A stretch of DNA of 35,437 bases from Nephromyces sp. MM_2019 (lineage: Eukaryota; Apicomplexa; Aconoidasida; Nephromycida), in assembly GCA_015657535.1 (NCBI GenBank), contig JADHZB010000913.1:2392-37828 (forward strand), written 5' to 3'. Made by a program: the position numbers and the translations under genes. Shown in pieces: positions 1-15,706 of the stretch. A model generated the notes under the pieces. That model was not told the DNA's origin and made no database searches. It saw only the letters and a program-made list of their open reading frames with translations. The stretch's first letter is position 1. The number at the start of each line of letters is the position of its first letter.

Positions 1-163
1 CACACACACACACACACAGGCAAACAAACCAACCCTCAAAATTAATACCAAAATCACTCCACACACACACACACACACAGGCAAACAAACCAACCCTCAA
101 AATTAATACCAAAATCACTCCACACACACACACACAGGCAAACAAACCAACCCTCAAAACAAT
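1..163. repeat. Minisatellite of about 61 bp, 2.6 copies, with (CA)n heads
   Basis: Three head-to-tail units begin near 1, 61 and 121. Each has a (CA)8-10 run followed by a near-identical single-copy tail starting GGCAAACAAACCAACCC. The third unit breaks off after CCCTCAAAA at about 160. The copies differ mainly in CA-run length, so the array looks young or kept uniform by slippage or unequal exchange. It continues past the left edge and sits inside the last hisG intron visible here, 15 bp beyond the donor at 177. Confidence 0.9.
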
Positions 164-177
164 CGCCACTCACTTAC

Positions 178-1315
178 CTGATTCTTTAAGACCATCACGG
201 AGATCGAATACCAGTCGGGATCAGTTAGTTTCGTAATACTAGGGCCTCGCCTGCCCCTATTGATAGCGATTGCATCTTCCAGATTTTCACTGCTCACATT
301 GTATGTTAAGAGAACGTATTGCTTCGCATTCAAATATCCCTGAAGAAAGCGAACAAAATGGGGGATTTCAGGTGTGTGTGTGTGTGTTTGTGTGAGTTCT
401 TCAGAGGAAGAAGAGGGTCGTATAGCAGCAGGATGAATAGTGAAAACTAAGAATATCAGTGTGTGCTAGAGGGAGAGGGAGAAGAGAGAATACGCCAAAC
501 AATTATAAAGGCATTAGCAGGTCGAGCTAAAAACCTCAAGGGTAATGCACACACATAGTATACTGTTCTCGGGCGGTGTAGAGTTAGACACACACGAGTT
601 TCAAGGAAGCTGCAGACCACAATGAGATAGGAAAGCCAACATTTTTAATGCTTGTAACAAGTTAGTATAACTGCGTGTTTGTAGGCATACAGAGAGAGCA
701 AAGCGAGATGGTTCGTGAATCTTCGACTCTTAGCAGTAAAGTATGGTAGTTCCAGAGGCTTTCAACGAGTAGATTAAGAGAGCAGAAAGAATCTTCACAC
801 ACAATAGAGAGCAGAGAGACAGACAACACAACAGCTAACATACAACGCAGAAAACACAGCACACACCATACAACACAGAGAAGAAATAATATAAAACTGA
901 GCACACACTCATGTATGCAGTAAAAAAACCAATGTACGGACACTCACAAACGTGTGCGTGCGTTTTTCTCTCTCATTTTAATCTACTCGGTATACTGCCA
1001 CCGTTTTCCCAAAAACTCTGATTTTTTCGCCCACACACGCCATCACTTACAGATATTCTTCGCGCAATCCTATCAATCAGCTTCTTTTGCTTGCTGCCGG
1101 GGTTTCCAATGAGAATGGCTTCGGTTTCCATGACGGTATCTATACACTCAAGGCCAGCAGCCCTCATCGTTTCTCCTGTTTCAATTAAATCAACGACAAA
1201 ATTTCCTAGCCCTAACTTACAGGAAGCTTCAACGCTTCCTGTAACAACCCTGATGGATGTGGAATCAACTGAAGAGAAAAGCAAAGAATCGAGTCGTTAA
1301 CACACGCGCACACAC

Positions 1316-1354
<39 letters not shown>

Positions 1355-3817
1355 CACACACACGCACACACACACACACGCACACACACACGCACACACA
1401 CACACACACACACACGCACACACACGCACACACACACACACACACGCACACACGCACACACGCACACACATACACACACACACAAATCTTGAAACTCCTA
1501 CAAGCGGAAGAAGGGGGTATTTTGCATAAACCAACGCCATTTTGCAAGACATGAAGATGGGATAGCAAAAAATAAACGTAAAAACATCTATTAATGCAAC
1601 GAGAAAACCGAGTTTGAGAAAGAATTTTTTGCATAAAACAAATGTGTATAAAACGTACAGATAAACGCTACACATTAGGTGTTCGAACATCATTAGGAAA
1701 CCACTAGCATTGAGAGATTTTATACGATTTCTCAACATACGAAAAAAGAATGTTCACCTTCAATTCCACCAGAAAATGCTCCATCCAATCACGCAACCCC
1801 TCAGATATAACGCTTTCCCAACCAACTTCAGCAATACAGTCACGAACGGCGACACACACACAGTATACAGATGGGCTTTGGAGTGAAAAAAGGCTGAAAA
1901 CACACACCAAATAGCTAAAAAAACACCCCCAATCACACACAATCAATTTAAACCTACCCAAATTTGTCTTGCCACTCTCTGCAGCAATTTTTTGTATATA
2001 CTCGAGGGTTATCCTAGGGAAAGAAGTAACAATGCTGCTACCTACTGCATCACTCGCAACATTTCTGCAATCTTTTGGTCCTTGCAGAGCTAACTTGCAT
2101 TTTCCAAAGGCTAATTTGCTCAAAATCGAAACATCTTCGCCAGACTCCTAGAAAGAAGAAGAAAACGGCGAAATTTCTGGTGATTTCCTCATCACAGAGT
2201 GGTAAGATCATGAATAAAAGACGAAAAAAAAAAAAAACACACACACACACATGTTGGAGGTTTGCCTATCACGGGTAAGACACTTAAAACGAAATAAAAG
2301 AAATGCACACACACAAAAGGAATTAAATGCATCTTCCTGACTACAAAAAACGCTTAAAAAAAAGAAAACGTCAAATTTAAGCAGGAATCTTCAAGATATG
2401 ACTATACACCGGTTTTAGACAAGTTAAACATTGTAATAAAGAAGTGGCTAGTATTAATAACCCGTGAAGAGTGAGTAACGCTATTAAAAATGTTTATTTT
2501 TAAGATTATCTTGTTTTCTATCAGCTTCATTAAACAAGTAAATAGTTCTTCTTGCCTCCTTTTAGTTGCAAAGAAAACATTCATTTGGGAATGAAATTTG
2601 AACACAAAAAAGCGGATCTCTAAGGTAAAACGAGAAATCCATACATCATTCTCATCTTCATGGCAGCTATGCGAAGATGCAGCGCAAGCAGCGCCTAAAT
2701 GCAGTTTTTATCATCATAGCCAAAATGAGGAGCTTTCACCAAGGCAGAGTAGTGAAGAAACCAGGAAGACAACGGTGGGTAAAAAGCTACTAAGACACTT
2801 CCACACACACTGGTAGGGGTTCGTGAATAGAAACTACTTAGCTAATCACTTCCACACATACTGGCAGGGATTCTCAAACAGAAACAAACCAGCGATTCAG
2901 CTCTAAACACACACGCCAATTAAATTCCAAAAATGAGGAGAAACCAACTATTCACTCCCAAACACAACAGCTGGCCAAACTAGCCTTTAAAACCTATTTG
3001 CAGCTCTCAAAAGCATGAGTTGACCCAATCCCAGATAATCACATCAAAGTACCACACACACACCGAGATGGATAACCGAAAAAAAAGTGCAGAAAATAAT
3101 AAAAAGAACCCATTCTAATCAATCTCCAGATCTTCTCTAAAAAACACTCAGAAGATCATAAAGAATCAAATATATCACACTTTCCAACAAAGAGCCGGGA
3201 TACCTCTAGAAAGCCTCAGTCCCATACATCAATCTTCACAATAAAAACAACCCCATGAAGCAGGAAAAAGCGCAACATTTGCCAAATTCCTCAAAAAAAT
3301 CTACAAAAATTACTTCCTCGGATCATCAAAAACAAGAAAACAAGAAAACACTACAAACTCCATACTTAAAGGCAGCGAAAAAGGCAAAATCCTCCTTAAT
3401 ACATCTCCTTCCTCTATTCCCACCCCCAGACAATCCAATCCTTCTACTAATCTTCTTCACCTTTAATACATCATCTCCAGTTATGCCGATATCCACGTTT
3501 CCTTGCCCTACAAAAGTAGGAATATCCACAGAATTTAGGAATACAAGGACTATAGGAAGGTTGCTAACATAAGCTATATCTTCTCTGGAATTTCTAACGA
3601 AAGGCATCCCACAAGCAGCTAGTAATTCCAAACAGTGAGGCTGCATTCTTCCCTTTTTTGGTATAGCCAACAAGCACTTCCTCTCAAAGGGATTCTGCGA
3701 TAGCTTGAAATTTGTTTGTTCAGTTTCTGAGATATCCAGAGTCTCTTCAGAAGAACAACGGGCTATTGAACCCCCATTTTCTTCGGGTACATTAGAATTG
3801 ATAGTATGCCCCGTCAT
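178..3817 (-). CDS. hisG: ATP phosphoribosyltransferase, four exons, 3' end beyond window
   Basis: It catalyses the first step of histidine synthesis, joining ATP and PRPP to give phosphoribosyl-ATP. Exons read on the minus strand: 3817-3461, 2147-1958, 1268-1051 and 339-178, giving 309 codons; the last exon lies before base 1. All junctions are GT-AG and keep frame (phases 0, 1, 0, then 0 leaving the window). Residues 45-119 carry the family N-terminus (LLAIPKKGRM, then GNVDIGITGDDVL). Residues 120-160 contain ESGEDVSIL and AFGKCKLA. The PRPP-binding loop DLIETGETM is at about 209-217. Exon 4 (residues 256-309) matches the C-terminal regulatory domain of the long-form enzyme (QYVLLTYNV, then DWYSISVMV). 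About 44 residues before the core are Ser/Glu-rich and do not resemble a transit peptide, so a cytosolic enzyme is likely. The start ATG has an in-frame core and no competing upstream exon was seen. Confidence 0.93.
1301..1484. repeat. (CA)n microsatellite with CG interruptions
   Basis: This is a 184-bp run of CA dinucleotides on the plus strand, broken at irregular spacing by CG and once by TA near 1471. It lies in hisG intron 2 (1269-1957), ending about 32 bp from the acceptor at 1269-1270, so the pre-mRNA carries a long GU-rich tract just upstream of the 3' splice site. Long open frames of alternating Cys/Val or His/Thr across it are artefacts of the repeat. Confidence 0.95.
2796..2889. 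repeat. Imperfect direct duplication, period 51 bp
   Basis: Two diverged copies start at 2796 and 2847. Both begin CACTTCCACACA and continue through CTGGYAGGGRTTC to an AGAAAC motif, with scattered substitutions. They lie in hisG intron 1 (2148-3460), which is otherwise A-rich on this strand and shows no other feature. Confidence 0.7.
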
Positions 3818-3841
3818 GGTTGCGACGTTGTAGTAGTAGCA

Positions 3842-3934
3842 CGTGTGTGCTTGTGTGTGTGTTTGTGTATATTTGTGTTTGTGTGTTTTTTTTTGTCTGT
3901 TTGTGTCTGTGTATCTCTGTCTGTGTGTGTTTGT
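3842..3934. repeat. TG-rich low-complexity tract upstream of hisG
   Basis: A TG/TTTG/TCTG-rich stretch lies 25 to 117 bp upstream of the hisG start codon at 3817. On the hisG sense strand it is CA-rich, whereas most intronic microsatellites of the gene are TG-rich in sense. It probably falls in the 5' UTR or promoter. No TATA-like element was identified. Confidence 0.75.
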
Positions 3935-4006
3935 ATATTACTATCAGCTTGAAAACTTCAACGAAAAAGAATTATATCGGTAACGTACATACATTAAAAG
4001 AAGGAG

Positions 4007-4240
4007 CTATCCAAATATGCAAAAAATTGCAGCTTTAAAACTATAATTCCAGAGCATGAAGGAGGCTATATTAGCAAAGCTTTGGGTGACGTTGAATTCC
4101 CAAGCATCAGCGGAGAGGGAAGCTTGAAGGAGGGCTAAAGGTTTGAACGGAGGATTTTCGAGAGCTGCAAAAGCAGAAATAACGTGAGAGCAAGTAGAAT
4201 GAACAAAAGCGGGAGGGAAAAGGCTGACAAAAGTGCGAAA
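4007..4240 (-). CDS. Possible last exon of an unidentified, perhaps helical-repeat, protein
   Basis: On the minus strand, a frame opens after an acceptor-like GTTGTAG at 4241 and stays open for 77 codons to a stop at 4007-4009, about 190 bp upstream of hisG on the same strand. The translation is Leu/Ala/Phe-rich and includes SADAWEFNVTQSFANIASF. This resembles helical repeats of the type seen in RAP/FASTK-like organellar RNA-binding proteins, where F-x-x-Q-x-x-A-N-x-x-W motifs recur. The match is by eye only. The sense strand is pyrimidine-rich here, which lowers stop frequency, so an open frame of this length can occur by chance. A plus-strand frame at 4233-4421 overlaps the upstream side and cannot be excluded. 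Confidence 0.25.
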   Translation of the reverse strand, partial: FRTFVSLFPPAFVHSTCSHVISAFAALENPPFKPLALLQASLSADAWEFNVTQSFANIASFMLWNYSFKAAIFCIFG

Positions 4241-5171
4241 CTACAACACTAAACAATGCAGATCACAAACTGTAAAAGAATTAGGGAAATTAACAAAATT
4301 CAGAGCTTCTGGCGGTTGGAAATGCTGCCATCTTATCGGTGGAGAAGAAGCTATCATCCCAGCGCGTGAAACATTTGAGAATTATTCAACTGGATTGATC
4401 GACTGGAAGGGAAAACTTTAAAAAAAGCTCCAGAAGCTGCTTCATGTAAAATCAGCTATAATCAGATCATGAATATAGCATTACTCTCAATAAAAGAGCA
4501 AAACTACCGGAATTCTTCCCATAGAGTAAAATTAACAGCAAAAATTCATATACGCAACACATATCAATTCATTATCAGACAGAAAAATTTCGCTCAAAAA
4601 CGGAAAGTTCACATAACCACCTTTGCAATCTGAAACCCTAAACACTAGCTTATCGCATCAAAAAAAAAGAGGTAAAAATAAGCTGTTCAGGCACATTCTT
4701 TTAGTCAAAACTTCAGTCGCTTTGAGTAATCGAATGTCATGGTAAGAGGAAAATTTCATGGCAACATAAGAATCAATTCAAAAGCATATAAACTTTAGTT
4801 GTGTATGCTGTGTATTTTAATGCAGGCAAACTATAAAAAAAACGCACACACACATACATGCAGAAACACACGCAAAAGTAGCTAATCAAGCAAACACACC
4901 CTTGTTTCAGCAATTCAAAATTGGTGACAACAAACAACACCCAACCCCCCTCTGGAAACAGCGCTAAAAATGCGTCTCCCCGCGACATGATTTGAATGCA
5001 GCAGAAGAACAAACTTTATCGCCAGGAGGCAGCCACTAAGCTTACTTCAAAACCACAAACGTATACACTACGGGGTAAACCAAATGATAAATAGTGCGGG
5101 CTCTTACGACTACAAAGTCAAAGATACGCGTACACACTCTGCGATAACATGACAGCATTAAAGGTACACAC

Positions 5172-5234
5172 CTTATGCATCGTCAGAAGAAGCTTCAACA
5201 CCATACTTGGCATTATAGCTTCATAAGGCTCCCT
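5172..5234 (-). CDS. Possible internal exon upstream of the 4007-4240 candidate
   Basis: A 21-codon segment reads REPYEAIMPSMVLKLLLTMH plus K. It is flanked by a weak acceptor (CTCTATGAG, with branch-like ATTGACC before it) and a donor AAG|GTGTGT. Its amphipathic Leu-rich character would suit a helical repeat and could belong to the same gene as the 4007-4240 candidate. Intervening exons were not resolved; a frame at about 4925-5000 is another possibility. This is inference from composition and splice signals only. Confidence 0.2.
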
Positions 5235-8200
5235 CTCATAGAGGTCAATTGCCCATCAAAAACATAAACATCCCAAGGAAAACAGTCCAAGAAACCGAAA
5301 AAAGTAAGCTTAAAAGGCAGAAACCATAGAGAAGCGGAACAGGTTGACGAGCAACAAACCGCATTCACAGAGGAAAACGGCCGCAAAAGATTGCTCCGCA
5401 AGCTCAGATAAGAAACATACGACTTAATCTTCGATGCCCCTAAATCCCTTACTTTTAAGAAAACTCCTCGCTACGTGACAGTGCAAACAGTGCGTATACT
5501 TGGCGCTCATTCCAGGACCTCGTTACGGTGGTGGTGCAGAGGAAGCACTAAAAATTTATGTGCTTCCTCTGGTAAAATAAAGGGAACAGCTTCTACAATT
5601 ACCTGGCACGCGAATTATCGAACAGTTGTAAATATAAAAAGGCATACTGTTGTACTAGAAGAAAAAAGCGTCCTGCTAGCTGCTCCTTACAATTTTCTTC
5701 ATTATATGGAAAAATCACGGGATTGGCCGTGATCACGATTTGAAGGATATATTCACCTACAGCACCATAAGGGAAAGGAAATCCTACAATACTCAGGAGG
5801 CAGGCGCGGTCAAGTTTATTCGCCCTACCTCGGGGAAGCATTACGGCGTACGAAGCGCGTAGTATTCAGTATAATGGCCGATGGGGAACTAGGTTTACGT
5901 ACTGCAGCTTCGGAACATCTCGAGCGGATGCATGGCTAGAAGCTGCAGGTTTTAAATATCTGGAATTGATGCAGGGCTGGAAACTTCAGGTTAGGGATAT
6001 CTCCAGTTACTGCAAACAGCCTGCAAGGTAGCAACACATGACTTTTAAGCTACAAAATTTACGTGTGCGCAAACCAGTACAATTGTACCGCGAGTTAGCA
6101 GCTATAGCAACTCTGTCATCATCGTTGAAAACCTTCATTATCTGCTGCATTTTATACTTTCAAAAGAAAAGTTTCATTGGTCGGTTGCCTGGTGTAATAC
6201 TGTCATGATAAATGAACAGCAATGTTGTCTATTTAATTCAGGTTCCTTTGTGCCGCTTTGTATTCTCGTAGCACTTACTTTTCTCAGTGGTTTGCGTGCA
6301 GTTTGCATCCTACGTGATTTCATCAGGAAAGTGACTCGGTCGATATGTAAGGAAGTATGCACAATTCCGCCTTAGTAGGGTTGTTTAGTTTATCTTTGCT
6401 TGGTCTAAGCCCGCAAAAACCGCCACACATGTCCGATTTTATTTATATCGTTTTTGCCGGGATTCAAGAATGATTATACCGTTCTCATTCTTCATATACA
6501 ATTCGGTGATATTACCTTTGCATCAGTTTTTTCTCCGTGTTCCGCCATTGACATAGGTATAGCGATCATTCTCTTAACGCTAAGCTAGAACTTTAATGTT
6601 TTTTACCACTATTTTTCTGGTTCCTATAGTTACAGGAAGTATCTTGGTTGCTTAAGTTATTCGCATGACGTAGTCGTTACACCAGTATGAAACGGTGTCC
6701 GCAGCAGCAAGTTTGACAGCGTTAAGCCGAAAGTTCTACGAATATGGCCTAACTATAATTTCGTATGTCAATATTCATCTAGCCGTATTTCACGAAAGTA
6801 TTCCAGTCACCTTTAGTGCAGGAAGGGTAAGGGTTACTACCATCGGGATGTAACGGTATGATTAATCTGATAATCGCTTATCCAAGATTATAGCATCACG
6901 GAGCAGTCGTTTGGTGAAACCGTGCGGGCAGTATTAGCAACCTTATGCAACTTTGCCGCATTCGGTCGGAAAAAAATTGAAGTTAATACCTTACTAAGTG
7001 ATTTAATCACCTCATGCAGTGTCTCTGCATGTAGATATCCAAGCCGGGGATAAAAGCACTAGTGAAATGTAATTATTCCAAGTTAATGTCTCGACCCAAT
7101 GGACTAATCATTATTTTAGAGAGCTGCAGCTGGTTCGTAGAACCCGTCTGGAATTTAAGTTTTGGGGCGTAAAGTACCCTTATAACTAGTACGAAATTTC
7201 CGAGTATCGTGCGTTGCATGTCTTCGCGGCAGTTTTATTGGCTGATATTTGCAAGGTTTCCGTGAATCTATTGAAATGGGATGCATTTCCTTCTGAGAAC
7301 ACGGAAAACCTGGTCCGGAGATAATGTGAGTGATTGCAGCTTCAAGTGGTTTTTGTCTAAAAAACGCACAGTCTATGCCAATTTAAGTGGAAATTTTCAA
7401 GTTTTAGCACGTCAAAATTTGTCCGTTTAATACGCGATTACTCAAAAAATTATTCAACAGTTCTTGAGCTCCATTCATTCATTTACCAGAACAATTAAAA
7501 TCACCTTGCAGGTATTCTAGTTTGTATACACGGGAAAGATTTTAGGTCTGCGTAGTAGGTTTCAAGAAAATTCCGAAAAAAAGTAGATTACACTTCATAC
7601 AGTCACAACAAACTCAAAGCGGCTGTGTATGAGTACCAACCGGATTTGTGGAAAAAAAGCTTTTTCAGCAAGAATTACACTTGGAAGTTCCATGAGACAT
7701 TAGGGGACCCAAAGGGTAAAAAATACCCTGTAGAAACAACTGCCCAATATTCGATAATTGAGAATCCACAAAATTAAGTTGAATGCTGATCGTAGCTACG
7801 CAATAGCGGCGAGGCTACGCAGTACCAAAATTGGACGGCTAATAAAAAGGATCCAGGGGTATCATATTATTCCAGGGCCCAAAAAAATCCCATTTGCTGA
7901 TGTGTAAAATCCAAGTTTGTGCTCATGATGTAACTACTTTCTCACAGTCTACAGACGGCCTTTTTTGAAGCCCATTACATTCATACCACCCCAAATATGA
8001 AGCATCTAGTAGTAACAATTTTGGTATAAGTACTAAAAGTCTTGCAGCAGTGTGGACCTAACTGATTTCCAACGCATGGCCACCAATTTAACTGACGGAA
8101 TCATCCTCATGTATGCAGCTAATTTGATTTAAAATGTGCTTTGGTTTGCAAAGACCTCGCACGACCATTCAGACTATTATCTTCGGATAAATCATTTTTG

Positions 8201-8897
8201 AATCGCACCAGGGTCCGTACGACTGCTTACAATCCTAAGCTGGTAGTGGCAGACTCATACAGTGTCTAGTGCTCCCGCATTACTGTTGCGGCCATATCCT
8301 TGTTCCTAGTGCTCTTTACAAAGAAGCAGTCCCTACACGAAATACATACTGTGGCTTCGCAGCGCTTTCGAGGATTCAAGTCCTGCTAGACCTATGCGGC
8401 AGTCGCAATGGTACAAGCCGAAACCTTTCGGGTAACGTTACGCGGGAAGTGCCGTCGATGCCTATTTTATGGAGTTTGCCTCGTACAGTCAGCTTGCTCA
8501 CCTCATGAAGCATAGGTCCAGAATGCGAGTCTTGGCGACATTGCAGTACCACAAGTATCTTCGAAGCTTTTTTGTTCTCAAAGTACGCTCTGGAACAAAA
8601 GCCAGTAGCATCAGTCCTAAATATCTTACTAATTCTAATAATACATTATTTCATTTATTTGAATAAAATTTTTCTTTTTTAAACATGCAGAAGATGCAAT
8701 AATTGAACTGGAGCACTACGGATTACCATTTTCTTTTGGCTTGATCTTGCCAAGTGAGCTGCTGCGCATGCATTGCCGGTGACCGGTGAATCCATTCAGT
8801 AGGCAGCCGGTACTCCGTAAAGCTTGCTCGTTTAGAGCTTGCAGCCTACAGAATTATCACCCTAGATTACCTACAAGCCTTAAATCCATCCAAAAAA
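5235..8897. other. Long stretch without a confident gene
   Basis: Apart from the inverted repeat at 5537-5571, I see no supportable coding region. Open frames of 60-85 codons occur on both strands (for example 5475-5732 plus, 5599-5841 minus, 8269-8508 plus), but lengths like these are expected by chance in DNA of this composition and none shows a recognisable motif. The last 200 bp before the methionine aminopeptidase start include AT-rich sequence at 8635-8690 and presumably hold its promoter and leader. Confidence 0.6.
5537..5571. repeat. Perfect 12-bp inverted repeat with 11-nt loop
   Basis: CAGAGGAAGCAC at 5537-5548 is followed, after an 11-nt A/T-only spacer, by its exact reverse complement at 5560-5571. 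Transcribed from either strand it would form a stable hairpin. No flanking target-site duplication or longer terminal repeat was noticed, and no confident gene overlaps it. Confidence 0.85.
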
Positions 8898-12981
<4,084 letters not shown>

Positions 12982-15706
12982 GATATCAGCAACAAGGCGA
13001 TAGCTGAGCTTTTTATGATTATTCAATGTACTCTCCAAGGCGTATGTATCCCCCCTTTCAGTGTGCAGCTTCATTAGAAAAAAGTAGTGAATGCGAAGCT
13101 TGTACTCTCTATGTGTCCGAAATTGTTTGCGAGCTCGCATATATAGCTAAATAACTTATAGTGATCATTGAAGTACTTTCCCGTTTTCTATCCAAGAACT
13201 TCAGTAAGTTCCATCATTCGAGGCAAGCTGCCAAATTTTTGAATTCTAAATCAATGTGTATCTGCGAGATATTTGGTTTTGTTTTATCCTGCTTGTTTCG
13301 CGACTACAGCTTAGTTGCTTCATCAAACCGGATTTTGTAGCTATGCGATTCTTTCCTACTTATAGCTACGAATGGGTCAGTCCAGCCTATGCTGTTTGTA
13401 TATCTTAGCGCTACACTAGTCTCTTTATGTTTGTTGCCGTAGTTTTTCTGGACTAAGAGACCCTTTTGCCCTCATGCAAACGTTTAGAGTGAAAATTCCT
13501 TTTTATAACGGGAAGATTGCAATTGCACCGGGAAGATTGTCATTTCACCGGAAAGATTGTCATTGCACCGGGAAAATTGAGAGCTACCTTAACCGATATG
13601 CTTAAGGGGGGGCTGCCCCCTTGGATGCATGCTTATGGTTGACTATTTCTTTACCAAGACTTGGCTGATACCTGGATTTCATTTTTAGCCGTTGCATGAG
13701 TTTCTTGTTGAAAAGGGAATTTCTAAGGATGCTGCGTGTGTAACCCAGATGATGCTGCCTTGATAATGTGACTAAAGCGCGCTTTTATGGCCCTTCCATG
13801 TAGGATACTATCCTACTCCTCATTTACATGAAGTAATTTGTGCTTCTCTCTGCTTCGTCATTGGAATCCATATCTTTACTGAACGTAGGATAATTATTAG
13901 CTTAGATGTTCAATTGCCTTCGCTTAATTTGTGAGTCACAGCTTCTGGCCCCTAGTGGTACGCAGTTTCATTCTGCGCTCTTTTTCCTTGCTTTTGCTCC
14001 TAATGGCAATTTGCGATAAAACAAAACCCTTTCAATGTTCCGGCGCTCTTGTGCCGACCTTCGTTACCTGGAGGAGTGGCTATGCGGAAATGAATTGCAT
14101 ACATTAAATTTAAGTTTGGTAAGCTGGGCAAAGCGCGTCAAAACTGTACAATAGAGATTGATACCACAGAACTGAGGACTAGCAGCAGATATCCAGCTGA
14201 AATGTACTAATGAAATTTGGTTTGCAAATTAGCCTCTTTAGGAACCTCTCGTTTGCCGCTTATAGCTAAATTTGAATTCTGGTAAGACGCTTTATACGCT
14301 CAGCTTGATGGCGTAGCAACCAAGTGGTTGCAAAGGTGTCTGAAATTGGAGCTCATAACTCCCAGCCCCGCCTTTAGCACTGATTGCAGGATCAGTGGCG
14401 AAAGGTGATTGGTAAGCCCTCGGTATTGCTAACAAGCGCGAAAGCCTTCTTTATCCTTGACGGAAACGGGGGACTATTGGTATGATATAAACGCCATGGC
14501 TTCATAGGTGTGACCACGCTAAATTGCAAGAAAAGCCTATTACTTCCGCGTTTGAAGCAAAAAAATTATCTTTCCCTTCTTAGGCTGAGAGCATGTAGCT
14601 GCTCAGCTGACAAAGGGCGAATGTCGACCCTGTAGTAGCCACGGAACACCTCTAAACAAAGGATGCATGCTTTCCTTCAAGGACCCAGCCTGCCTTCTAC
14701 CAGGCTCGGGTGGCGCCGGCGGCCACGTAAATTGCATCAGTCACAGCTACTATTCCAGCCATTGTGTACAGAGCTAAAGGTCCGCGTACCTACTACCACT
14801 TAGGAGATCTTACTGACGGGGATCACATATGCACTTGCCGAAAGGCCACTGCAGTTATCGCGGTATATTTCAAAAAGTCCAGATTGTTCTCCCAACCCTC
14901 ACTACCCTTGAAGGCAAGAGCCTCACGTCCGCATGTGCGGCTTTGCATGTATCGCAATTTTCAAACACAACCCATACAAGGAAAGCTAGGGAATCATGTA
15001 GCAACTAGTTTATTTTCCCTGATGATAATATCGCAAGCCATTGCAAGCTGCATCTGAAGTAATTTCTAGACACAGAATAATACAACGGAAAAGTCCCCCA
15101 TTAATTAAAGAACATCACTAACTTGTGTACTTTGTCGTTTAAGCAGAGATAAACCTGAATATTCAATTTTTTAAGGTCTGGTAAACTACCTCTCCTCCGT
15201 AGTTTTATCACAAAAAATCATTTACTATACTATGCGGAGGATGATGCCGTTCTAGTGCACAAGGGCACGGACTTAATGGAAACAACCATCAAGATACGGG
15301 GATTTCAGGATATGTTGATTACCGAATCTTGGCTTCTTTTACGGCTAAGCCATTTGCCGAAATATTACCGCTAAAACCATATATCGGGTGTAGATCATAG
15401 AATTTTCATCTAGTCACACCGTAATAAAGCATAGCGACACTGGAATGAGACTCAATATAAAAACACCACATCAAAGCAGGAAATGCAAAATAATTACCAT
15501 ACGATACGTAGTAGCTTCTACACCAAATACCCTCATTCTCTATACTGGTACTGGTAACTTATAATAAATAGCAATGTAACCTGACCAATTAGCGATAGCT
15601 ACTGTACCACAATCTCGTAACCACCTCACATATTAAGCAGCCTCCATAACAAGGCTGAAATTGAAACCTATTTAAAAGCACGTCAGATTATCAATGAGGT
15701 ATTTTT
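12982..15706. other. Intergenic stretch between MetAP2 and the cyclin gene
   Basis: The two genes converge across this 2.7-kb interval, so it should hold both 3' ends. Apart from the 20-bp minisatellite at 13510-13579 nothing supportable was found. The 97-codon frame at 14764-15057 (plus) has no recognisable motif or splice context and is within chance length. Confidence 0.6.
13510..13579. repeat. 20-bp tandem repeat, 3.5 copies
   Basis: Units start at 13510, 13530, 13550 and 13570; the last is half a unit. The consensus begins GGGAAGATTG and ends CACC, and each copy carries one to three substitutions. It lies about 530 bp downstream of the MetAP2 stop codon, in intergenic DNA or a long 3' UTR. 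Confidence 0.85.

Noticed and set aside
662..943. 93-codon minus-strand frame rich in Cys, Val and Leu
   Set aside because: It lies in hisG intron 3 and is produced by GT-rich intronic sequence; no motif.
1212..1738. Long frames of Cys/Val or His/Thr repeats on both strands
   Set aside because: They are translations of the (CA)n array and its flanks.
1742..1835. Open segment in hisG intron 2 (minus) reading GWESVISEGLRDWMEHFLVE, with splice-like borders
   Set aside because: Its phase does not fit the next exon, and joining exon 2 directly to exon 3 gives an uninterrupted family match in frame, so it is intronic.
5599..5841. 80-codon minus-strand frame ending near a CAG|GTAATT donor-like site
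   Set aside because: No recognisable domain and no partner exon with matching phase.
14764..15057. 97-codon plus-strand frame
   Set aside because: Length within chance and no family features.
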